Shown here: in pieces, positions 15,781 through 23,549 of the stretch
Position numbering within the stretch: position 1 is the first letter of the stretch
How the letters are laid out: each line of letters begins with the position of its first letter
Assembly: GCA_944320485.1 (NCBI GenBank)
Contig: CALUHQ010000039.1
Span: 1 to 37,150, forward strand
From: Candidatus Methanomethylophilaceae archaeon
GTDB taxonomy: Archaea; Thermoplasmatota; Thermoplasmata; Methanomassiliicoccales; Methanomethylophilaceae
Direction: 5' to 3'
DNA: 37,150 nucleotides
Made by a program: the position numbers and the translations under genes
Notes under the pieces: model-generated
Database searches by the model: none
What the model saw: only the letters and a program-made list of their open reading frames with translations
What the model was told of the DNA's origin: nothing

Positions 15781-16710
15781 ATGCGGGAACAGATGATCAT
15801 ATCCGCCAGCCGTCGCACGGACATCCCGGCCTTCCATTCGGAGTGGATGATGAACAGGCTCAGGGCGGGGTACGCCCTGGTCCGCAACCCGGTGTCCAGG
15901 ACCACCGTCCACAGGGTCGACCTGACCAGTGGCAACGTGGACTGCATAGTCTTCATGACCAAGGATCCCGGGCCGATGGTGGACAACATGAGGGAGATCG
16001 CCAGGATGGGGCACACAGCCCTGTTCCAGGTCACGCTCACCCCCTACGGGAAGGACCTGGAGCCGGGGGTCAGGTTCAAGGCGGATGTCAACGACTCCTG
16101 CCTGGACATGGCGGGCATCATCGGCAGGGACAGGATGGTCTGGAGGTACGACCCGGTCATCCTCAACGCCGGGATATCGCTGGAGTACCACCGCAGGAAG
16201 TTCTCCATGATGTGCTCCGAGGCCTCCCAATGGACCGACAGGTGCGTGTTCAGCTTCGTCGACATCTACGGGAGGCTCCTGGGCCTGGAGGGCGCGGGGG
16301 TCATCAGGAGGGTCTCGCCGGAGGAGATGGACGCGTTCGCGGGGATGGCGTCGGAGGTGGCCCGCGACCACGGGATGACCCTGAGCTGCTGCTGCCCCCG
16401 CAGGGACCTGTCCCGCTTCGGTATAGAGCCGAGAGGGTGCCTGGACGCCGCCACCCTGAGGTCCCTGGACATCCCGTACGACAGCGCCAGGTCGGACCTG
16501 AGGGAGGGGTGCCTGTGCGTCAGGAGCGTCGACATCGGCGAGTACGGGACTTGCGGGCACGGGTGCGTCTACTGCTACGCGGGCGGCGACGGCTGGATCC
16601 GCCGCCTGTACTCGGACGACACGGAGCTCCTGTGGGGCGCCGTCATGCCCCGCGACAGGGTGGTGGACCTGAGGGGCAGGGACGCCGAGCGTCTCGATAG
16701 ATATACATGA
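15781..16710 (+). CDS. DUF1848 protein with radical-SAM-like Cys cluster
   Basis: The product is 309 residues; ATG 15793 is an alternative start. The N-terminus IISASRRTDIPAFHSEW is the hallmark of DUF1848. Other blocks are GYALVRNPVS, VDCIVFMTKDPGP, FQVTLTPYGKDLEP and MVWRYDPVI. Near the C-terminus TCGHGCVYCYA is a CxxxCxxC motif like a radical SAM cluster, but placed at the opposite end from normal. CSRxx-type clusters (CCCPRRD) and an additional LREGCLC add Cys residues. The family is thought to bind an Fe-S cluster and its reaction is unknown. The gene ends 16 bases before mntP. Confidence 0.82.
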   Translation: MREQMIISASRRTDIPAFHSEWMMNRLRAGYALVRNPVSRTTVHRVDLTSGNVDCIVFMTKDPGPMVDNMREIARMGHTALFQVTLTPYGKDLEPGVRFKADVNDSCLDMAGIIGRDRMVWRYDPVILNAGISLEYHRRKFSMMCSEASQWTDRCVFSFVDIYGRLLGLEGAGVIRRVSPEEMDAFAGMASEVARDHGMTLSCCCPRRDLSRFGIEPRGCLDAATLRSLDIPYDSARSDLREGCLCVRSVDIGEYGTCGHGCVYCYAGGDGWIRRLYSDDTELLWGAVMPRDRVVDLRGRDAERLDRYT

Positions 16711-16726
16711 AAGGCATGTGGCCGCC

Positions 16727-17287
16727 ATGGAATACCTCAGCGTGCTGCTGATCGCCGTCGGGCTGGCCATGGACGCGTTCGCCGTGGCCATCTGCAAGGG
16801 CCTGGCCATGAGGAAGCCGGGTGTCAAGGCGATACTGGTCATCGGCCTGTGGTTCGGGTTCTTCCAGGCCGTCATGCCCGTGATCGGCTACCTGCTGGGG
16901 TCGTCGTTCTACTCGTACATCTCCGAGTACGACCATTGGATCGCATTCGCGCTGCTGGCACTGATAGGGGCCAACATGATACGCGAGGCCCTCTCCGGCG
17001 AGGAGGAGGGGGTCGACGACAGCATAGGCTTCAGGACGATGCTGGTGCTGGCCATCGCCACGAGCATAGACGCGCTCGCGGTGGGCATATCCCTGGCCAT
17101 GACGGGCGACGACATAGTCCAGTCGGCCGTCATGATCGGTGTGGTGACCTTCCTGATCTCGGCAGCCGGCGTGAAGATGGGGAGCCTGGTCGGTGACAGG
17201 TTCGGCAGCCGTGCAGAGCTCGTCGGAGGCGTGATCCTCATCCTGATCGGTCTGAGGATCTTACTGGACCATCTGGGGATCCTCTGA
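16727..17287 (+). CDS. mntP: Manganese efflux pump MntP
   Basis: This 186-residue membrane protein has six likely transmembrane segments. The N-terminal helix LLIAVGLAMDAFAVAICKG carries the conserved Asp of the MntP family, and an internal repeat with the second Asp occurs as ATSIDALAVGISLA. MntP exports Mn2+ and protects cells from manganese excess. The ATG at 16727 is about 25 bases after GATATACA, which would make a leaderless mRNA; GTG 16718 would add three residues. In bacteria mntP is often under a manganese riboswitch; none is visible here. The last 27 bases overlap the convergent gene. Confidence 0.92.
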   Translation: MEYLSVLLIAVGLAMDAFAVAICKGLAMRKPGVKAILVIGLWFGFFQAVMPVIGYLLGSSFYSYISEYDHWIAFALLALIGANMIREALSGEEEGVDDSIGFRTMLVLAIATSIDALAVGISLAMTGDDIVQSAVMIGVVTFLISAAGVKMGSLVGDRFGSRAELVGGVILILIGLRILLDHLGIL

Positions 17288-18271
17288 CTCGTCCAGGTCC
17301 ATCAGCAGGCAGTGCCTGACGTACGCGTCGACGGCGTCCGGTTCGTCAATCCCGTTCTGGTCCTGGGGGGCCGACCTCTTGGCTAGGAGCATGCCGATGA
17401 CGCCCACGTCCTTCATGCGGGGGAGGATCGATTCCAGACGGACCTCGTTCTCCTTGAGCTTCACGTCGTCCCAGTAGGCCATGATCCTGCGCATGTCGCC
17501 CTCGTCCATCTTGGAGGTGTACGAGATCAGGTCCTTCCTGATGAGGTCGTAGACGTGGAACTCCTCCATCTCGTCGTCCACGTAGGTGTCTGCGTTGTAT
17601 CCGACGCTGACGAGGTACTCGTCTATGATGCGGATGAGGCACCAGAAGTTGTGGTGGTACTCGACGATCCTCCTGAAGAGCTTGGGGATGACGTCGGTGA
17701 ACGTCTCCTTGCCCTCCGCCTGGAGGCTCCCCATGAGGGACCTGTAGTCGCGGTAGATAGTGTAGTAGAAGAACGCCTTGCAGGATTCCGCGGTGCTCGC
17801 GTAGATCTCGTCGCAGAGCTTGTCTATGTAGCGCAAGGGCTCGAACTCGACGTACTCCCTCTCCTTGTCGTACATCATGTCGGAGATGCATCTCGCCATC
17901 AGGCAGATGTAGGCGTCTATGTTCGTGTAGACGGTGAGGAGGTCCAGCCCCCTCTTCCATTCGGCGGCGGCCCTGCCGTCCTCGCCCATGGAGGCGTAGA
18001 TGGCACCCAGAAGGAAGTGGGCGTCGAAGTCGTCGTCAGAAATCTCCAGGAGCTCGTCGGCTATGGATTGGGCCTTCTTGGGGTTGTCATCCCGAAGGGC
18101 GTCCATGGCCTCCCTGAGGCGGTCCCCCTTCTCTCCGGGGCGGATGAAGTGGAGGGCGCTCCCGCGGTCGGTGTAGATGTTCTTGCCGCAGCTCCTGCAG
18201 AGGTATTTCGAACCGTCGCCGGTGTCGACGTCCCCGCCGCAGTAAGGGCAGAACATCAGTGCGAAATCCAT
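17261..18271 (-). CDS. Zinc-ribbon protein with helical (TPR-like) repeats
   Basis: The product is 336 residues. The N-terminus has a Cys4 ribbon, FCPYCGGDV then LCRSCGKNIYTDRG. A helical segment follows that reads like tetratricopeptide repeats (AQSIADELLEI, then FDAHFLLGAIYASMGEDGRAAAEWKRGLDLL), then a long helical region rich in Tyr and acidic residues. I recognise no enzyme motif; a scaffold or adaptor is plausible. A TATA-like ATATTATATCC at about 18291-18305 on this strand would give an almost leaderless mRNA. A second repeat-like protein lies at 36,624-37,148 on the other side of the accessory locus, so the two may mark its borders. Confidence 0.72.
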   Translation of the reverse strand: MDFALMFCPYCGGDVDTGDGSKYLCRSCGKNIYTDRGSALHFIRPGEKGDRLREAMDALRDDNPKKAQSIADELLEISDDDFDAHFLLGAIYASMGEDGRAAAEWKRGLDLLTVYTNIDAYICLMARCISDMMYDKEREYVEFEPLRYIDKLCDEIYASTAESCKAFFYYTIYRDYRSLMGSLQAEGKETFTDVIPKLFRRIVEYHHNFWCLIRIIDEYLVSVGYNADTYVDDEMEEFHVYDLIRKDLISYTSKMDEGDMRRIMAYWDDVKLKENEVRLESILPRMKDVGVIGMLLAKRSAPQDQNGIDEPDAVDAYVRHCLLMDLDESEDPQMVQ

Positions 18272-18355
18272 GAGGGTGAAAGGACGGCTCAGGATATAAT
18301 ATGGTTACTGGCCGACCGAGCGTCGGGTGAATCCGATCTAAGATTGGTATAGCAG

Positions 18356-18371
18356 ATTGTAAGCATACAAT
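18356..18371. promoter_or_regulatory. Perfect 16-bp palindrome in the 18,272-18,542 intergenic gap
   Basis: ATTGTAAGCATACAAT is ATTGTA, four bases, TACAAT. It lies in the 271-base gap upstream of the divergent zinc-ribbon and immunity-like genes, about 50 bases behind the TATA box of the former. It differs from the TTGG-N9-CCAA operators of the next 18 kb, so a different regulator would be involved. The rest of the gap shows nothing else I can name. Confidence 0.4.
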
Positions 18372-18542
18372 GTTTCCGATCCCGGGGGATCCGCCCGTAC
18401 GTATGTGGTCCTGGCACTGGTGGCCCAGGGGATGACCGGGATGCCGTCCGGGGAGGGGCCGGCTCTAAACGTTGTCAATTACACGGATGATACCCCTGGC
18501 CGCGGGGATGGGTCCATATCCCAGGCAGGCGTTCCGTCCCGC

Positions 18543-19244
18543 ATGGATTTCGACGACGCGCTGGCACGTCTGGAGAGGGGCAACGCGATCCTCTTCCGCA
18601 TGGACAGCCCGTGCCTGGCACAGTTGGCCGGGCGGCTCTCGTCGGCGGACCGCAGGACGGTCGTGCTGTGGGGGCTGGAATGCGCGGGCCGCGTGGCTGA
18701 CAGGCTGAGAGGCATGTTCCCGGAGGACGGGAGGCCGGCCGAGGCCGTCCGCACCTGCACCCTCTGGTCGGAGGGTGCGGTCCGCATGCAGGAAGCGAGG
18801 AGGGCGATCCTGGCGGTCCACGGGATGGCCCGGGACGTCGGGGACCCGATCGTCGCCGCGCTGTGCCATGCGGTCGGTCAGGGCTGCTCGTGCGTCCACA
18901 CCCCCGGCCATGCGATGGGCCTCCCCGTCTACGAGCTCACCGCCATCCTCCTGGAGGGAGGCGACGGATGGGAATCGAGGGCGGAGGACACCATAGACGG
19001 ATACCTGAAGGCACTGGACGAATGCGAGATCAGATCGTCGGAACCCAGGGAATGGGCCGGGTTCCTCCGAGGTCCGGAGAATCGGCGACAAAGCGGACCG
19101 ATCGGCTGCCGGATCCGGGGCTCCCGTCGAGGAGGGGCTTGCATCTGGCGTAGAGGTCCACGGCGGGATGAATGGTCGCCCGGACCCTGCGGGGGCAAGG
19201 GGTTATTATCTCGTCAGAGTATGTTGGATGTATGTTCCAACTAG
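18543..19244 (+). CDS. Imm-5-like putative immunity protein
   Basis: The open frame gives 233 residues from ATG 18543. Residues about 30-160 match the putative immunity protein (Imm-5-like) pattern. That pattern is LWGLECAGRVADRLRGMFPEDGRPAEAV, split here by neutral residues, then LWSEGAVRMQEARRA, HGMARD, a Cys-containing helix and HTPGHAMGLPVYELTAILLEG. The family is all-helical with conserved His; a true immunity role is unproven and no toxin is adjacent. After about residue 185 the sequence turns Arg/Gly-rich and looks non-coding, and the stop overlaps the start of the nifH-nifD-like gene by 13 bases. The real end may be earlier with a frameshift. No convincing ribosome binding site is visible. 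Confidence 0.58.
   Translation: MDFDDALARLERGNAILFRMDSPCLAQLAGRLSSADRRTVVLWGLECAGRVADRLRGMFPEDGRPAEAVRTCTLWSEGAVRMQEARRAILAVHGMARDVGDPIVAALCHAVGQGCSCVHTPGHAMGLPVYELTAILLEGGDGWESRAEDTIDGYLKALDECEIRSSEPREWAGFLRGPENRRQSGPIGCRIRGSRRGGACIWRRGPRRDEWSPGPCGGKGLLSRQSMLDVCSN
19201..19210 (+). promoter_or_regulatory. TATA box of the nifH-nifD-like operon
   Basis: GGTTATTATC is an archaeal box A. Initiation about 25 bases downstream falls at the ATG (19232), so the mRNA is predicted to be leaderless and the operator at 19224-19240 straddles the start point. Confidence 0.6.
19224..19240. promoter_or_regulatory. Operator 1, TTGGATGTATGTTCCAA (nifH-nifD-like)
   Basis: This 17-bp palindrome, TTGG-N9-CCAA, extends to TTGGA/TCCAA. 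It covers the predicted transcription start and the start codon. It is one of six copies placed before accessory transcription units. A repressor bound here would block polymerase entry. Confidence 0.72.
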
Positions 19245-21364
19245 CGGTGTACGGCAAGGGCGGCATCGGGAAATCGACGATGTCGGCCAACATCTCGGTG
19301 GCCCTAGCCGAGAGGGGCCTCAGGGTCATGCAGATCGGATGCGATCCGAAGCACGACTCCACGAGGCTGCTCCTGGGAGGCAGGGCTCAGCGCACCGTGC
19401 TCGAATACGTGAGGGAGACGCCGATCGGCAGGAGGAGGCTCGAGGATGTCATCGAGGATGGCACGGCGGGGGTGCTCTGCGCCGAGGCCGGCGGACCCGA
19501 ACCCGGCATAGGCTGTGCCGGACGCGGGATACTCACGACGTTCGACACCCTGAAGAGGCTGGGGGCCGACGACATCGGTGTGGACGTCAGGGTCTACGAC
19601 GTACTCGGCGACGTAGTCTGCGGGGGATTCGCGGTACCGCTGAGGAGCGAGTACGCCGACGGGGTCATCCTCGTGACCTCTGGGGAGTTCATGGCGATGT
19701 ACGCGGCGAACAACATCATGCGCGGGTTGCTCAACTTCGACAACGGGAAGCCGAGGCTCCTCGGCATCGTTCTCAACTGCCGCGGGGTGGAGGGGGAGAG
19801 GGAGACCGTGGAGAGGTTCGCGAAGGCCACGGGCACGGAGGTCATCGCGATGATCCCCAGGGACCGTCTGTTCGCAGATGCGGAATCCCGGGGGCACACC
19901 GTCATGGAGCTGCATCCGGACGGGGCCATCGCGGAGCAGGTGCGCAGAATCGCGGACCGCATCGTCGCGGCCTCCGAGGGAGGGGGCGTGACGTTCTTCC
20001 CCCGTCCGCTGGATGACGCTCAGCTCTCCGATCTGGCGGCCGGCAGGGAGATAAGGCCGCCATCGGTCGAGGTCCCGCAACGAACCGTCTGCGGCGGATG
20101 CCGCAGGAACTCCATAAGGGATGCGAGGGTGATGAACTCCTGTTCCGCCTACGGCGCCGCGTCCGCCTTCGCGAGGCTCGGCGACACCGCCGTCATCGTG
20201 CACGGCCCCATGTCCTGCTCGTACCTCATGGCTATCACCCGCGCAAAGGCCATCATGGGACTTTATGAGCAGGGTCTGTACGAAACGGGTCCGACCCTGG
20301 ACATCCGCTCCTCCATGATGGACGATTCCGCCGCAATATTCGGAGGGGACGGGTTCCTGAGATGGGCGTTGGAGAATGCGATCGGCGAGGGCTACCGCAA
20401 GGTCGCGGCGGTCACCACCTGCATGCCGGGCATCATCGGGGACGACTGCAACTCCGTCGTGCAGTCGGTGCGCCTCGCGCATCCGGATGTCCGCATCGAT
20501 CTGATATCGGCGGACGGGGACATCAAGGGCGAGTTCAACGACGGGTTCGAGATGGCCTCGGAGGCCATCGCCGACCGCATAGACCCGTCCGTGGAGCCGG
20601 AGAGGGGTCTCGTGAACCTCGTCTCCAACTCGTTCTTCGACATCCAGTCCCTGTCGAACCGTCGGGAGCTGGACAGGATCCTCGCGTCCTTCGGCCTCAT
20701 GGTCAACTGCAGGTTCATCGACGACGGTTCCCCCGCGCCGCCGGAGGAGTTCTGCCGCGGGGAGTTCGACATACTCATGAGCGACACGAGGGGCGCGAGG
20801 CACATGATGTCCCTCGTCACGGAGCACACGGGCCGCGAGCCGTTCCCTGCCCCGATGCCGCTGGGCATCCGCGGATACCTGGATTGGGTCCGCGAGGTGG
20901 GACGCCGCACCGGCAGGGAGGTGCTGGCCGAGAGGGAGGCCGAACGCGCCGGGAGGGAGTATTCCGACTTCATCGACGTACACCGCCCTGCGATGGAGGG
21001 GAGGCGCGTCATAGTCACATGGAGGATGGGGTCCAACCCGGACTGGCTCATCGACACCCTGCGTGACCTGGACGTCGAGATCCTCCGGATCGGCACCGCC
21101 CCGAACCCGCGCAAGACCGTCAGGTCCGGCTCCGATTCCAGGTACGGCATCACGGAGGACTACACGGAGGAGGACCTTTCGAGGGACCTCGAGGAGATGA
21201 GGCCCGACCTGCTGATAGGGGACCTCCCGCGTCCCGTCCCCGATGGTACGGCGTTCGCCAAGATCAGCAGGATGGGGGTGGGCTACCGTCCGGTGTTCGA
21301 CTACGTCCGGTATCTCGAGAACATCCCCCGCATCCCGGCGGTCGAGGGGTGGAGGTTGCCATGA
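19232..21364 (+). CDS. NifH-NifD-like fusion (nitrogenase-like reductase)
   Basis: The product is 710 residues. Residues 1-265 are a NifH/BchL-type ATPase: P-loop GKGGIGKST (8-16), GCDPKHDSTR, and both Cys that bridge the [4Fe-4S] cluster of the homodimer, C95 (GIGCAGRG) and C130 (DVLGDVVCGGF). After a linker with C287-G-G-C290 comes a NifD/BchN-like domain with C304, C329 (HGPMSC) and C397 (TTCMPGIIGDD). These are spaced 25 and 68 residues, close to the three P-cluster Cys of NifD. I find no FeMo-cofactor Cys/His ligands, so N2 reduction is unlikely. Fusion of the two components in one chain is unusual. ATGA overlap couples it to the NifK-like gene. ATG 19232 gives the canonical NifH start. 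Confidence 0.88.
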   Translation: MFQLAVYGKGGIGKSTMSANISVALAERGLRVMQIGCDPKHDSTRLLLGGRAQRTVLEYVRETPIGRRRLEDVIEDGTAGVLCAEAGGPEPGIGCAGRGILTTFDTLKRLGADDIGVDVRVYDVLGDVVCGGFAVPLRSEYADGVILVTSGEFMAMYAANNIMRGLLNFDNGKPRLLGIVLNCRGVEGERETVERFAKATGTEVIAMIPRDRLFADAESRGHTVMELHPDGAIAEQVRRIADRIVAASEGGGVTFFPRPLDDAQLSDLAAGREIRPPSVEVPQRTVCGGCRRNSIRDARVMNSCSAYGAASAFARLGDTAVIVHGPMSCSYLMAITRAKAIMGLYEQGLYETGPTLDIRSSMMDDSAAIFGGDGFLRWALENAIGEGYRKVAAVTTCMPGIIGDDCNSVVQSVRLAHPDVRIDLISADGDIKGEFNDGFEMASEAIADRIDPSVEPERGLVNLVSNSFFDIQSLSNRRELDRILASFGLMVNCRFIDDGSPAPPEEFCRGEFDILMSDTRGARHMMSLVTEHTGREPFPAPMPLGIRGYLDWVREVGRRTGREVLAEREAERAGREYSDFIDVHRPAMEGRRVIVTWRMGSNPDWLIDTLRDLDVEILRIGTAPNPRKTVRSGSDSRYGITEDYTEEDLSRDLEEMRPDLLIGDLPRPVPDGTAFAKISRMGVGYRPVFDYVRYLENIPRIPAVEGWRLP

Positions 21365-22623
21365 GGCGGCAGCTGCCCGACGGGCTGACGGGTTCGATCA
21401 TGGCCGTGGAGGGGATAGCGGATGCGGCCGTGTTCCTCCACGGTCCCGGAGGATGCAGGGTGCGCCACACGGTCATATCCTCGGCGGTGCTCCCCCGGGA
21501 AGGGTCCGAGCCGTTCACCGCCCCGTACTACTACGGCTACCCGAGGGTGCCGTCCTCTTATCTCGACGAGTACGATTTCATCAACGGCGCCTACTACAAG
21601 TCGTCCGAGGGCCTTGGCGAGGTCGCATCCAGGCGCCCGTCGCTCGCGGTGGTGATCGATTCTCCCGGGGCGGGGCTGATCGGGGACGACCATTGGCGCG
21701 CCATCCGCGAGAACGGGCTGGAGGACGTGGCGATGCACATCCCGGAGTCGATGGCCTCCGTCCCGGCGACGCGTGCGTGCGGCCGCACGCTGGCATATGT
21801 GATGGAGCACCTGGATCCCGAGCGGGGCGACGTGCGCGGAGGGACGGTGAATCTCCTGGGGCTGTCGCTCATGGACAAGGATTGGAGGGCGGCCAGGGAC
21901 GAGCTGGCATCTCTCCTGAACGACATGGGTCTGGAGGTCGTATGCTGTCCGGGTGCCGGTTCCTCGGTGGACGAGCTGGTCCGTTCCGTCGATTCCGAGT
22001 TCAACGTGGTCGTCTGTCCGGAGATGTGCTCCGGGCTGACGGAATGGTACGGGTCCCGCGGGGTCCCCTCCATACGCTCCGGGAAGGGGGCGCCGGTCGG
22101 CTTCGATGCCCTCGAGGCATGGGTCATGGCGGTCGCGGATGCGACGGACAGGGACCCCTCCAAGGCACTGGGGAGGATAGACGCCTGCGGACGGGAGGTG
22201 GCGCGCAGGTTCACGGGGATGCGCTACAACGCCGTCCGCATCCGCGGGCTCACGTTCTCGGCCGCAGGGACGGCATCCATAATCAGGCCGTTGACCGAGT
22301 GGCTCTATGGATATCTGGCCATGGCCCCGGCCGCCGTCGCAGTCGATGACGGTGCGGACGAGGTCGAATCCGAGGCCTTGGCATCATTCCTTGAACGTGT
22401 GGGCTTCCAGGAGGCATGGAGCAGGGAGCCCGTCCCTTCGGGAGTGGTCCTCTGCGAGGGGATCGCCGCCCTGACGATGAAACTGGCAGGCGATTGCCGC
22501 GCCGGAATACCGATCGGATATTCGTCCATGGGCATCGACGACATCATGCCCAGGCCGGTATACGGGATGCAGGGGGCGATGTACATCCTCGACGAGATCC
22601 TCCATGGGGTGAGGGGGACTTGA
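21361..22623 (+). CDS. NifK/BchB-like nitrogenase component 1 subunit
   Basis: This 420-residue protein starts within the stop of the fusion gene (ATGA). The N-terminus is short: HGPGGCRVRH gives C32, the equivalent of NifK Cys95. The third P-cluster Cys position is replaced (VVIDSPGAGLIGDD), and no N-terminal Cys precedes C32. It therefore offers one ligand. With three Cys in the NifD-like domain that makes a 3+1 site like the single [4Fe-4S] cluster of dark protochlorophyllide reductase, where BchB gives an Asp. Later blocks, TVNLLGLSLMDKDWRAARDEL, split by a turn, and GVPSIRSGKGAPVGFDAL, fit the Rossmann-like repeats of the family. It is the probable partner of the fusion protein. Confidence 0.82.
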   Translation: MRRQLPDGLTGSIMAVEGIADAAVFLHGPGGCRVRHTVISSAVLPREGSEPFTAPYYYGYPRVPSSYLDEYDFINGAYYKSSEGLGEVASRRPSLAVVIDSPGAGLIGDDHWRAIRENGLEDVAMHIPESMASVPATRACGRTLAYVMEHLDPERGDVRGGTVNLLGLSLMDKDWRAARDELASLLNDMGLEVVCCPGAGSSVDELVRSVDSEFNVVVCPEMCSGLTEWYGSRGVPSIRSGKGAPVGFDALEAWVMAVADATDRDPSKALGRIDACGREVARRFTGMRYNAVRIRGLTFSAAGTASIIRPLTEWLYGYLAMAPAAVAVDDGADEVESEALASFLERVGFQEAWSREPVPSGVVLCEGIAALTMKLAGDCRAGIPIGYSSMGIDDIMPRPVYGMQGAMYILDEILHGVRGT

Positions 22624-23549
22624 TGCTGAACCGCAGGGCCGTCATCGCGGTCCTCATGGCGGCCGTGGCCGTCGTCGCCATCGCATGGGTCATCCACGAT
22701 ACGGGCCGCTACGAGGCGCCCTCGTCGTTCGACGTCGAGGAGGACTCGTACATCGAGTGGGAGGTCACATGCACCGTGGACGGGGACGAACCCGTCTCGG
22801 AGAGCCACGTCGTCCGCGGTGTGGTCTCAGAGGTCCGCTCAGATGGCAGCTTCGCCCTGGATATCTACGTCGACGGCGAACTCTCCGACGACGCCGGCGA
22901 GAGGCGGTACATCAGCTCGCTCATTCTGTCCGATTCGGCGCTCGAGCACCTTTCGGACAGGGACGCGGGCGTGGCGATTCTGGACACAGGGGACGGAGGG
23001 ATGGTCTGCAGCGTGTACACCCTGGTGCGGCAGTTCGAGGACCGCACCGAGACGGACACGATCTACGTCGGCGGGGATTCCATGGTCCACAGATTCGTGA
23101 GGCAGTGCGACCGCTGGGATGGGTTCGAGACCGTCGAGATAACCCTGCTCGGGACCGACATGGTGCGATCCGATCCGGGTGTCCGGATTGTCCGGCACGG
23201 TCCCGTCCGTCCTCTCACGCACGGGCGGGACCGCCTAATCCGTTTCTTAGACCTTCCTGGTCTTCAGCAGCCAGTAGTCGATCGTGTAGAACGCCACGCC
23301 CCAGAGGATCAGTCCCAGGAGGCAGAGCCAGTCGAATTCCAGGAAATCCGGCAGCGCCGCGGACCTGATGAGCTCGCTCGAGTAGGTCAGCGGGAGGCAG
23401 TACAGGATCGTCTGGAACACGGGATGGAGCGCGGAGACGGAGAAGAACGTCCCGCACAGGAACGTCATCGGCAGGATGATCAGGCTGTTGAAGGTCGCCA
23501 TGCTCTGATGGGACTTCGCCAGCAGGGCGGCCGCCATGCCGAGGAATGA
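22623..23549 (+). CDS. Membrane-anchored extracytoplasmic protein; 3' end uncertain
   Basis: It starts at ATG 22623 in a TGATG overlap with the NifK-like gene, so it is in the same operon. The N-terminus is one hydrophobic segment (AVIAVLMAAVAVVAIAWVI) after MLNRR, typical of a signal anchor. About 165 acidic, beta-rich residues follow (YIEWEVTCTVDGDEP, FALDIYVDGELSDD, TDTIYVGGDSM), with no motif I recognise. After about residue 185 (near 23180) the frame enters a strong hairpin at 23198-23233 and then runs antisense through the convergent permease to 23549. The real protein probably ends near 23195, with a frameshift or missing stop. A surface sensor or carrier serving the reductase system is possible. 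Confidence 0.5.
   Translation: MLNRRAVIAVLMAAVAVVAIAWVIHDTGRYEAPSSFDVEEDSYIEWEVTCTVDGDEPVSESHVVRGVVSEVRSDGSFALDIYVDGELSDDAGERRYISSLILSDSALEHLSDRDAGVAILDTGDGGMVCSVYTLVRQFEDRTETDTIYVGGDSMVHRFVRQCDRWDGFETVEITLLGTDMVRSDPGVRIVRHGPVRPLTHGRDRLIRFLDLPGLQQPVVDRVERHAPEDQSQEAEPVEFQEIRQRRGPDELARVGQREAVQDRLEHGMERGDGEERPAQERHRQDDQAVEGRHALMGLRQQGGRHAEE
23198..23233. terminator. Bidirectional terminator hairpin
   Basis: A 13-base arm starting CGGTCCCG (23198-23210) pairs with 23221-23233 (ending GGGACCG), with one G-T wobble, around a ten-base loop. It sits between the convergent membrane-anchored gene and the permease, whose stop is at 23247. No clear T-run follows on either strand. Confidence 0.55.

Noticed and set aside
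19232-22623. The Nif-like genes as CfbC/CfbD of coenzyme F430 synthesis
   Set aside because: CfbCD is a two-gene system with a homodimeric NifD-like subunit. Here the H and D parts are fused and a third NifK-like subunit is present, with no cfbA, cfbB or cfbE nearby. The cofactor-biosynthesis theme still fits, but not this pathway.
19232-22623. A genuine N2-fixing nitrogenase
   Set aside because: There are no nifE, nifN or nifB genes. FeMo-cofactor ligands are not visible, and the NifK-like protein has only one of three P-cluster Cys.
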